Below, one piece after another: positions 36,901 to 48,900 of a stretch of 64,000 nt of DNA. The stretch covers positions 35,238 through 99,237 of the forward strand of contig JASPKZ010009958.1 of the NCBI GenBank assembly GCA_030220185.1, written 5' to 3'. Below the pieces are notes generated by a model. It was not told the origin of the DNA, searched no databases, and saw only the letters and a list, made by a program, of their open reading frames with translations. Within the stretch, counting starts at the first letter, position 1. Every line of letters starts with the position of its first letter. This stretch comes from Diploptera punctata (lineage: Eukaryota > Arthropoda > Insecta > Blattodea > Blaberidae). A program made the translations under genes and the position numbers.

Positions 36901-39900
36901 ATTTGAACATTATTTTCTAATTTCTGGATCCCATACTTACCCTCTGATATAGATTTTGCTAGAATTGAAAAATATCAGAGGGACAACCCAATATAATCTC
37001 TTTATCCAATTGGAGAGAATTAATAGTCTTGTGGCCGTAAGCACAAGTTTTATGTAGTCAAAATGGAAAGCACTGATTTTTTCGATATAAAAGCTTTAAA
37101 AAGTATGCTAATTAATACTTATAAGAAATATTATAATTAGAAAAAAAAATATTATCTCAGTCAAAACATAAATTTATTGTGTCGACGTTTCAATCTCCTG
37201 GTAATAAAAGATTCCGGGCTATGTGGCTGTGGTCTATAACTGGCGTGTCTTTCCGACGTGGGCTTCTCTTCTCCTCCCTCTCCGCGGAGTCGAGTCTACG
37301 ACAGGGAAACAACAGCTGTAATCGCTCGCCACTGAAGATGCCCTCCCGCATTTGAGGGAGAAACGTCTGGAAAAAACGCCAGTTATAGACCACGGCCACA
37401 TAGCCCGGAATCTTTTATTACCATGATTACCGGCCGTGAAAGCCTGCATTCCACTATTAAACGCCTCTACGGGGAGGATAATTATTTACGTTTCAATCTC
37501 CTGTTGTAAGATTATTATATTGTCTTGAAAATAATCTCATAACAGGAGATTGAAACGTCGACACAATAAATTTATGCTTTGACTGAGATAACGTTTATTT
37601 TTTTTTTGTAATTATAATATTAATTACTCCTCAACTCTCAGTAATAATATTAAAAAAAAAAGGGTTAGGTGGGTTGGACTTATACGACAGTGTGTATTAG
37701 TGGTGTGGAGCTCCGATTCTCAGAAGCTATATACTTAGGATTTGAAAATACCAAACCAAAGGTCAATGAATTAAACAGGACAAATATGGAGTTTGAAGAG
37801 GTTTCTACAAGAAAGAAAGGAAACCCAAGTACCATGATTCTAAAGCAGAAAAATGTAAGACCACTAACGATAAAAAGTAAGTAAACTTACAGATGGGATG
37901 GAGTATGTTCCCCCCCCCCCCAGTCTATCATGGCTTTTACCTGAACTTGATACTAGATGATGTTGATAATGATATGGTAAATGATGTGGAAGACTTATTT
38001 TAGGGCATTGTTTAATTGTTGTAAAACATATTATTTTGTTTCATTAAATAGGGCAAATAGTAATAATCTTACATTACTATTTATTCAACTTTTTTGAAAA
38101 TAGTGGAATGTATATGTCGAAGGATTTTTAGGGCATTGTTTATCTTTTGTGAAACATCTAACTAACTAACTCACTGGCACTATCCAACCTGTAGGTTCAT
38201 GCCCGCACGAACATAAGTTCTCCATATATCCCTATCCTGAGCCAATGTTTTCCAATCATCCTGTGTATAATCTACTTCCCTCAAATTGTAGTTAATGTTA
38301 TTCTCCCACCTCATTCTTGGTCTACCAACTAGGCGTTTTCCCTCTGGTTTTCCTACAAGAAGCTTCCATGCATGTCTTTCATTCCCCATTTGTGCCACAT
38401 GTCCTGCCCATCGCAGTCTACGAGACTTAACTGTTTTTATTATATCTGGCTTCCTATAAAGACCATGTAATTCACTGTTATGCAGTCTTCTCCATTCACC
38501 TGTCTGTTCATCTCTCTTTGGTCCAAAAATTTTCGTAAGAACTTTATTCTCAAATATAATGTTGAGTGATTCCGGGTTATTCTCAAATACTCGTAATCTC
38601 CTTTCCTCCCTTGAAGTAAGAGTACAAATATTACTTTATTTTATTAAATAGGGTAGATATAATTAATTGCAAACATTTCTTATGTTGAAAAATATTTATT
38701 CCACATATTTTGTTAAAATTTTTGGTCAAGATAGTGTCAAGCCACACAACAACATATTTTTAAATATAACTTTTTGAATATAAAAAAAATTGCTTTATCT
38801 CAGAATCAGGAAAATGTGGCTTGGCACTTTCTTGCTGGGACCCCCTCATATAATCAGTATAATTGTGTTTACTTCCTTTTATATTCTGGACACAGAATAT
38901 ACAAAATAAGTTAATGTGTTTTTTTCCAATATTTCCAGTTGACAGAAGCGGTAGCTGTGGTGTTGAAAAATCAGAACTTACACTTGGTATCCGGTGCATT
39001 ATTTCCACAAATATCTGGTCTTGTTCAACATTGGAATCACAGTTGTGATAATGAAGAGTATAAGAAAGTGCTCGAGGAATTTTGGAAAATATTAACAAAT
39101 ACATTACTAGGATCAGTTTCTAATGAAGATTCATTAGAATCATCAGTACCGTCTTGGATTCTAAACAGACAAGTTGATTTGTGTCTCTACTTAAAAAATC
39201 CTAAACTACATCGCAATATTCAGAAATTAAAAGTTAAATTTACAGCTGAAGATGAAGAAAATTCAGAACCTGAAAGTCCTGTAGACAGTGAACCTTGTGT
39301 TATGGAAGAAACTTCTTTTATTGACCAGGGTTTAAATACATTAGTTCAGCATCTTAGTGCTTCCTATTTTAAAAAAATTGAGGAATCAAATGATAAAAAT
39401 TTTTTGGTCTGTCTAACCAAATTGATAGAATCCTTTACATCAAGAGAATTGTTCTTGAATTTGATACAAGTAAATATTTCTGAAGATATTGAAACAAATA
39501 AATGTCTGCTACAACTTTTCAACACTAAGTTTTACAAGTGGCTGGAGAACGACATCATGTGTAGTGAAGATATCATCGGCATCACTTTCTCTTTGTTAGA
39601 CGTTCTACCTTCAGAAGAAAAGGAACATGTTTTAGAGTCATTATACAAGGTAATATCTTTAATCTAATGGATACCAATTATTATTTATTTATATCAAGCA
39701 CTATGAAAGAATTCATATATTAATGTTGGGAAAATGTCCACCGCTGTGGTCTCGGGGTAGCGTGCCACCTTGTCGTGCAGCGGGCCCGGGTTTGATTCCC
39801 GGTCGGGACAGGCTCCTGGGTGTGGTTTTTCCTCACCTGTAAGACAAATGTCAGGATGCTTAGGGTCCAATGGTCCCTGAAAATCATCCAGCCATCATCA

Positions 39901-42900
39901 TCATCCTTCAACGGTGTGGAAAGCAACGGGAAGCTACCACATCTATAATTCCCTAGTAAAGCTGCAAAGCATAGCATGTAAATGCTATGATTGCAGTGAA
40001 AGACCTGCCTTTGGGCAGAATTACTATGGATGGATGGAATGTTGAGAATTTTACATTATGGACCGCATGCAAATACATTACTCTACTCAAATTACTTCCA
40101 ATCACTGGTGAGCTGACTCACCGCGAGCAAGTGCAAAGATCGAATTAACTACCCACTAACTGGTCATGCATGAAAGTCATCATTTTCATAATATTGGCAA
40201 GAAATTACTCAGAATTATCAGCGATAAAACCACTTCCGTTATTTTCGTCTGCTAGAGGAACACATTTACGCTTGCGTCCCGCAAATAATACCATATATGA
40301 CAACGTCTGCATTGTGCAATATTACGCCGATTCTCCTGTTCTTCCAGTTGAATTCTTTGGTAGACTCTATCAAATACTTCTTCTCCGCGTATACCGAAAA
40401 CACGATCGAAATCTTCAAGGTCCGACATCTTGGATAAAGCAGCAAGGTACGCGGCAAGGTTTCAAACTACATTGGTTACCATCGGGTTGCTCACGATTCG
40501 TTCTCTGCAAAGTCACCTCTCGTCAGGTAGCTTAGGAATCTCAACATTTATTATCGCATGAACAGATTTTTGAGTATGCAAAAACGTACTTGGATGCAAC
40601 TTTCTCAGCAGAGTACAGGCAGAGAACGACTTTTACGGTCTAATGCGTTCATGGATTGGAGCCTATGAGGTTTTCTTAATAAAAATCAATTGAATCCTAA
40701 AATTCTTCTTACCTCATATATCTATGTTATTTAACACAGAACCGCAGTATCAAGAGTCATCACTCCCATCCCCAGCTGTTGTCATGACTGTCGATTCTTC
40801 ATCATGACAGTCATTTTCTAAACTGCCATCTAGTGTTGATTTGAAGAACTGTGTAATCAAATTTTGTTCATCTGGAAACTCAAAATTCATGGATTTGGAA
40901 TTTATCAAATTAATTGCAAAGATTGCAATAAAGTATATCATCAGTAGGCAATGAAAACCTCGTAATTCCAGCTTTGTTCATAGGTTGCTCATCCTGTTTA
41001 TTCTCCAACTAAGTCTCGTCTTCACGTGATAGGCATCCACTATACATCTATCTCTATGGAAGATTATTCTCATGTCAACCAAGTATAATAAATCATTAAT
41101 TTATCCATCTTAGCGAATGTTAAAATTTAATTATAACTTAGATATAAATAATTTTTTTGAAGAGAACAATTTTTTCCTGAGTCAGAAATTGAACCTAAGA
41201 CTTCTGGTTTTATGCATCAGCGTATTTACCTTTGTGTTACCTAACTCAATGCTTAAAAATAGCAGTCTTGGGTTCAATTCCTGACTCAGATAAAAATTGT
41301 TCCTCTTCAAGAATTGTTTTATTAATAGTGAGTGGAGAACATATTTTAATCGACTCACCTCATACATTTTCAAACTTCTTTGATACCGACGGTTTCAGAC
41401 AAGGAAGGACATGATATTGTCTGAAACCGTCGGTATCAAAGAAGTTTGAAAATGTATGAGGTGAGCTGATTAAAATATGTTCTCCACTCACTATTAATGA
41501 TATAACCTCATAATGTTTACTTCCCAATATTAATTTAAATATAATTGTTTTATTGTTCAATCTATGTGCATTAAATTTATGTATAGCATCACAAGTTTAT
41601 AAATGTTATGTTTTTATAGGTACCTAATGAGTCAGTATTAATGTGGTGTGTGAAAGCATCATTAAAACATCATTCAGATCCTACTGTAAGAAAATGGTTG
41701 AACAGTCAACAGCTTAGTAATTTTCTGATGACTTTAGTCCGTGATATTTGTCAGCATAAAATTGCTACAGATGCAGAACATGTCCTTAAAAGTTGTCTGA
41801 GTAAAACAAAGGATGGAGGTGAGTAAACAATAAATATATATGATTCGTTTGTAAAGCTATACCAACTACTTAAAACTCCGTCCACAATTTTGGAACACGG
41901 TGTATTGTATAATTGGACAAACATTTAAGTGGCTTCTTTTTGTTCGTTTTCTTCTGTTTCATTAAAAATATTAAATTAATTAAACCAACTGATGTATCCT
42001 ATAGGATACATTATGAATTTAAGGGTTAAGACAAAACGTGGCGACTGATTTTGTGATTGTTTAATTTCTGGTTTCATGTAAACCCCTACTTGTAGTGGTC
42101 GTATTTTACTGAATTTCAGAGAATGCCTTCCTCGTTTTAGTTAAATAGCATATACCGAGTAACGTTGCTAAAAATCGAAATTTGCAATCACTGAGATGTT
42201 TTTAAAATTTCGATTTTTTTTTTTAACTTTTACAGGAATTAATCACTATGAGGTTTAATTTATGGTAAAATCAAATGTTTCTTACCTCTCCTCATACAAA
42301 TCTTCTAAGTACATCGCGATTTTGAGACCATAATGGTCTCATCTTCAGTACTTTTTTGGAACCTCTGGATCAGGTCAGAATTTGCGGGAATTTCGAAGTT
42401 CATAAGTTTTCCTTTGTTTTTCTGAATGTGATTCTTTTCCCAAACTGTGAGTTCCTTTTGTTTGTCTATTTGTTTAATTAGACTGGCTTTTGGTTCAATT
42501 AAATGTTTTTCAGACCAAGCATTTATCAGATCAAATGCAGGGATTGTGACAAAATTTATATTGGAAAAACAAAAAGAAATTTGAAAACAAGGATGAAAGA
42601 ACATCTTAGAAACGTCAAAAATGGAGAAGTGGAAAAGTCAGCAGTAGCTGCTCATGCTTGGTCCAAAAAACATTTAATTGAATCAAAAGCCAGTCTAATT
42701 AAACAAATAAACAAACAAAAGGAACTCACGGTTTGGGAAAAGATCCACATCCAGAAAAACAAAGGAAATCTTATGAACATCCAATGTCAGTTGTGAACGT
42801 GAACAGCATTGAGAATTGTGGAATGCAGGGTTTCACGACCGGTAATCATGGTATTAAAAGATTCCGGGCTATGTGGCTGTGGTCTATAACTGGCGTTTCT

Positions 42901-45900
42901 TCCAGACGTTTCTCCCTCAACTGCGGAGGGCATCTTCAATGGCGAGCGCTTCCAGCTGTTGTTACCCTGTCGTAGACTCGACTGCGAATGAACGGCAGAA
43001 AGCTGGACGCTCTTATTTATACTAGTGCTGACATCATGTGAGTCGCAGCTGATTGGCTCGATATCATACTGGCTTCTAGGACGCTCTTATTTATACTAGT
43101 GCTGACGTCACATGAGTCGCAACTGATTGGCTCGATGTCATCATACTGGCTTCTGATCATTCGCAGTCGAGTCTATGACAGGGTAACAACAGCTGGAAGC
43201 ACTTGCCACTGAAGATGCCCTCCGCAGTTGAGGGAGAAACGTCTGGAAGAAACGCCAGTTATAGACCACGGCCACATAGCCCGAAATCTTTTAATACCAG
43301 CATTGAGAATGTCACAAATACAGTAACGAAATCTGGATCTGCGAAGGAGTTACGAAGTATGAGGTGAGTCAAGAAACAACTCAACAAAATTTCCCACTTA
43401 ATTTCATCAAAAATCCATTGAGCCGTTAAAATATAATTGAGTAACCAACACCCAACTTTTTTATGTTTATAATATTGTGATGAGCTTCATCCCATAATTC
43501 TAGCATCTAATATTTATTGTTTTGTTTCAGAATTAGTGATCAGCACAGAAACATTTTCAGCCATTCTGTTAGAGTTCTCAGAGAAAATTCAGTCATCAAA
43601 GAATATCCCTTGTATAAAATTTGTAAGTGAACTTGCTAGATCACTTTATTCAGGTGATGTCAGACTAGATCCATATCTGCATTCTGATACTGCTGCAGAA
43701 CAATTATTGTTGTCTCTTTTTCAATTAAGTTGTATCGAAAGGGAAGAAGAAAACAATGTATGGTGTGTTGGAGTCTCAGCATTAGCTCGTCTGTATGGAA
43801 GTAGCAGTGAAAGATTCATCGAAGTTGCTTCAAAATTTTGTGAAGTCGTAAAGAAGGAACTTCTTTCAAGGTTAGTATGTTTTAATATATTTATACTGAT
43901 TCCAAGATAAGTTCTAGTTGTACTGTCAACAAAGTAGATGTATGACTGCATTTTTATTGGTTGAATAATACAGTTTTATCCTTGAGTGTGTTAGAAAATG
44001 TAGTTTGCTCTCTGTCACGTGAAATAATAAAAAAAAAGTAATTAAAATATTATTTTACACATATCTATATAAGTTATATTGAAGAATCTTAAAATATATT
44101 ATTACTATAGACTGGGTGTTAGGGAAAATGCCCATAGTCATTTATTACAAATATTGTAAAAGTGACTTCATATAAGTTCATACCCACAACCCTAGAGTTG
44201 TTTTCCATGAAGTTCATTTAGCCTATAAATGCCTATTTCAACTTATAAATGCCTTTTTTAATTTAACTTTTATAGGAATTACTCACTGTGAGGTTTAATT
44301 TATGGTGAAATTAAATGTTTCTTACCACTGTTAATATTATTCGTTTTTAAACACCTTAATGATGGACAAATTATATTTGAAAAGAAAAATATATGCCTAG
44401 ACTGGGGTTTGAACCCAGGACCTTTGACTTTCTATGTCAATGTCTTCCATCTGAGCTCAAACCCCAGTCTAGGCGTATATTTTTCTTTTCAAATATAGTT
44501 TCTTACCACTCCTCATATTTACTAAGTTGATCACGATTTCGAGACTATAACTGTCTCATCATCAGAACTTTGTTGGCGAGGTAAGAAACATTTAATTTCA
44601 TCATTATAAATGCCTACTTACTTATTTTAGGAATTCTCACTATGAGGTATATTCATTAAGGTAGAATTTTTATCACTCACCTCATATTGTTCAATATGAG
44701 GTGAGTGATAAAAATTCTACCTTAATTTATAAATGCCTATTTGCAATTTTTTTTTTCAAAATTAACTCAGTATTTCAATGAAATTCAATTGAAATGGACA
44801 AACTTCATAGCACAAATTATTTCATAGAAGTTTTCAAGTGTTCTTTTTATAAATTCCCTTAGAATATTTTAGGGTAAGGGTGGCAATAACCTAACAGGTA
44901 GATGGTTTCCCCCTCAATGCACCCCATTAGGTAAATATTGTATTTTTCCACCTCATGCATTCCCATTAAGCGAAAAAGCCCTATGCTATGTCCCATTGTA
45001 TTATGCTCTGGCTGTAAGGCCTGGAGAAAAGTTTTTTGCTTCTTTTCAATACAAACATTGCTGAGTGACAAAGAGGGTTCTGCTCTTTGTAAAAAGGCAA
45101 AACAAATTCCAAAAGCATCGCTGATATCTTCGCATGCTATTGATAGCATATTCTTAACGTAAGATTGTAAAAAGTTATGTTGTAGCCCATTTTTTTGTAA
45201 GAGCCTATTTTGAATTTTTAGTGCCTATATTAATGATTTTTAGTGCCTTTTTGCCTGCCTTTTTTATTTTTTTAAGTGCTAACATCCGGACTCTAATTAT
45301 TACAGTTTTAATAGATTAAATAAACATTTCATTAAGATAAATTAAAATGTTTCATACCTCTCCTCATATTAATCTTCTAAGTAGATTGCGATTTTGGGTT
45401 CATGACCACTTCAAATGGTTCTTCCAATCGACATAACATTAGTCTATATCTCTAGACTACAAAAAAAAACTTGATAAAAAGAACCTCAAAATATTACTTC
45501 CTGTCCACCGCTGTGGTCTCGGGGTAGCTTGCTGCCTTGTCGCGCAGCGTGCCCGGGTTCGATCCCTGGTCGGGACAGTTTTTCTGGGTGAGGTTTTTAT
45601 CGGGGTTTTTCCTCACCTGTAAGACAAATCTCAGGAGTACTATAAGGTCCAAACGGTCCTCAAAATCATATGGCCATTGCAATCATCATCATTCATATTC
45701 ATCTTAGGTTACTTACTTACTTACTTACTTACTCACTGGCACTATCGAACCCGTAGGTTCATGGCCGCACGGACATAAGCTCTCCATACATCCCTATCCT
45801 GAGCTAATGCTTTCCAATCATTCCCTGTATAATCTACTTCCCTCAAATCATAGTTAATGTTGTTCTCCCACCTCATTTTTGGTCTACCAACTGGGCGTTT

Positions 45901-48900
45901 TCCTTCTGGCTTTCCTACAAGAAGTTTCCATGCACGTCTTTCATTCCCCATACGCGCAACATGTCCTGCCCATCGCAGTCTATCAGACTTAACTGTTCTT
46001 ATTATATCTGGCTTCCTATAAAGACCATGTAGTTCATTGTTATGTAGTCTTCTCCATTCACCTGTCTGTTCATCTCTCTTTGGTCCAAAAATTTTCCTAG
46101 GAACTTTACTCTCAAATACTCGTAATCTCCTTTCCCCCCTTAAAGTAACAGTCCATGTTTCGCACCCATATAATATAACTGGTAGAATAATAGTTTTATA
46201 TATTTTCAGCTTAACGTTTTTTGTAAGGAGTTGGGACATCAAAAGTCTCTGCAATGCATAATAGCACGCATTTCCAGAATTGAGCCTATGTTTAATTTCT
46301 TTGTGCATCTCATTCCTATTTGTGATTATTGTTCCTAGGTATTTGAATTCAGCCACTTCCTCAAAATTTCCCTCATTTGTCATTAGCTGTCCATTTCCAT
46401 TATATACTGTATTTCTACGTGTGACCATATATTTAGTTTTACTGATATTTACTTCCAGTCCTAATTTCTTAGTGTTACTCAAATAGTGTGTGCGTGTTGG
46501 CCTTTAGTATCTCCTCGCTATCTGCCCAGTAGTACTACATCATCAGCATAAACTAACAGCTTATTAATACCATTGAGTTGTAAGCCTTCCTCATTCTCTA
46601 AAGATTTAATGGCATGCTCTAGTACAAAATTAAATATTCATCTTAGGTTAAGCTTAGGATTAGAGACTCTCCTGGCACACCATTATCATCATCACCACCC
46701 ATATCATCGGGGCAATGTAACCCTACCTTCCAGGCGTCCCAACCTCAGAAGTGGGTTACAAGTATGCCATGCCAGGAGAGAAACCAGGAATGTCGAAACC
46801 TAGGGCATTTGAAAAAAATAAAAATAAATAATGCAAAAATTATTTTTGTTACAGGGAGGAAACATCAATGGAAACAATAGATCATATATCATCTACAGTT
46901 ATTGCGTTTATACAAGCTGCTGTAAACTGTTTCCCAGACGATGTTGAAGAAAAAACATCTCTTACATCGACATCAGCTAAGCTTTGTTTGTGTTTCCTAA
47001 GCAGTTTGATTACTATTCTCGATGAGAGAGCTGAAGATCTTACAACAATCTGCACGTACACAGAGCAGATCAAGGGTTTGCTCAACTTTAACACAGAATG
47101 TGCAGCAGGATCAAACAGTTGTTCATCTATTAATAGTGTGGCTGATATTGTACAGTATGTGACACTTCTGGTGTTTTCTGTTACACTTATATCAAAATTA
47201 CCGGAGAGTTGGGTTTCAGCAGACGATGAAGATATTGATGAGGAAAAGAGAGTGAGAATGATATCAAGTTATGATATTTACCTTCTTATAAATCCAGTAT
47301 TAACTATTGTTTATTCTGTGGGAATCTGTGAATCATTTTCTAGTCTTTACAGAAGTGTAAGTATATGAAATATTGTATTACCTTGTTAATATAAGATTAT
47401 CATAATATTAATAGTGAGTGAAGAACATATTTTTAACGACTCACCTCATATAATTTCAAATTTCTTTGATACCGGCGGTTTCAGACAATATCTTGTCCCT
47501 CTTCAGTCATGGCTTTATATTGTCTGAAACCGCTGGTATCAAAGAAATTTGAAATTCTATGAGGTGAGTCGTTAAAAATATGTTCTCCACTCACTATTAA
47601 TGATATAACCTCATAATGTTTACTTCCCAATATTAATTTAAACTATCATAATATATTTAGAAAATCAAGCTTTCTTCATTTATATGTATTAACATATTTT
47701 ACACTTTGAAAATCCCCGAGCAATGGTTTGTAGCATATGGCGCTTGGGAATTAACAGTGTATAAGAGAAAAATGTCCACCACTGTGGTCTCGAGTTAGCG
47801 TGCTGCCTTGTCATGCAGCGGGCCCGGGTTCGATCCCCGGTCGGGGCAGTTTTTCTGGGTGAGGTTTATATCGGGGTTTTTCCTTACCTGTAAGACAAAT
47901 GTCAGGAAAACTTTAAGGCCCAAACGGTCCCCGAAATCATATGGCCATCATCCTTCACGGGTGTGGAAAGCAACGAGAAGCTACCATACCTATAATTCCC
48001 TAGTAAAGCTGCAAGCATAGCATGAAAATGCTATGATGCAGTGAAGGACCTGCCTTCAGGCAGAATTACTATGGATGGAAGAGAAAAATATGCATTTGGA
48101 TTGGAGTGCTCAGGTAGCTCAGTTGGTAGAGCATTTACAGAGAAAGCGAAAGATCCTGGATTCAAACCCCAGCCTGAGTGTATATTTTTCTCTTTACACA
48201 TACATCATAGATATTTAATATCTTGCACATTCTGTAACATTTCCCATTTATAATAATGTGTATTGTGCAAAATATATGCCTGTATTATATACGAGGGTGA
48301 ATCAAATAAAAACCGGAATTATTGTTTACAATTTTATTGAATTAACAAAAAAAATACAAAACCATCACCTCATTTTTCTACATAGTCTCCTGCATTTCCA
48401 ACACACTTTTGCCATCGAGTTGGCAAATTTTTGATGCCGTCCTTGAAGAATGAGGGATGACGTGTAGTCAGCCAGTTGCGAACGAACTCCTCTACTGCTG
48501 CATTGTCACCAAACCGCCTCCCTCCCAGGTCTTCTTTCAGTGGCCCAAATAAATGGTAGTCACAGGGTGACAAATCTGGACTGTAAGGAGGATGTTCCAG
48601 AGGTGTCCAATGCATTTTAATCAGTTTTTCTTGTATCAACCAAGCAGTGTGTGGAGTTGCATTATCATGCAGCACAATCACATTTCAGATCGGTTTCCCG
48701 CGGCGCTTGTTGCGATATGCTGTTTTCCGAAGCTTATTCTAATGTGTGAAGCAATTTCAGAAATTGTTATATGCCGATCCTCCTCAATAAGGTCCCGTAC
48801 AGCATGAATGTTGTCTGCAGTGATGCTTGTTCATCTTTGGTGGGGCTCATTTTCCACTGAATCCCGGCCCGCTAAAATTTTTTTGCGCCAATCATACACC

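Larger units (their letters stand above)
37145..37620. mobile_element. PLE fold-back (family 8), split by a younger PLE
   Basis: Outer arms TCTCAGTCAAAACATAAATT (left) and its complement (right, ends near 37590). The right arm holds a complete U3/A8 hammerhead. The left arm is interrupted inside its ribozyme at 37200. Confidence 0.72.
42801..43390. mobile_element. PLE family 2 end interrupted by family 4
   Basis: The family 2 end (GTGAACAGCATTGAGAAT) is split at 42816 and resumes at 43298, finishing with GAAGTATGAGGTGAGT. Confidence 0.75.
44268..44620. mobile_element. PLE fold-back (family 9) split by a tRNA-like repeat
   Basis: GGAATTACTCACTGTGAGGT signature, TTAAATGTTTCTTACC ends on both sides, a tRNA-like fold-back at 44365-44505, then the hammerhead at 44524-44570. 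Confidence 0.65.

Noticed and set aside
37669..37884. Candidate extra LTN1 exon
   Set aside because: Exons 7 and 8 already join in phase 0 at a conserved position, so no room for it in the main transcript.
42305..42355. Hammerhead on the minus strand of the 42.3-kb PLE end
   Set aside because: G12 is A and the cleavage-site base is G. Kept only as a damaged relic.
44859..45162. Overlapping ORFs of 75-96 codons in intron 10
   Set aside because: No motif, no splice context, both strands open by chance.
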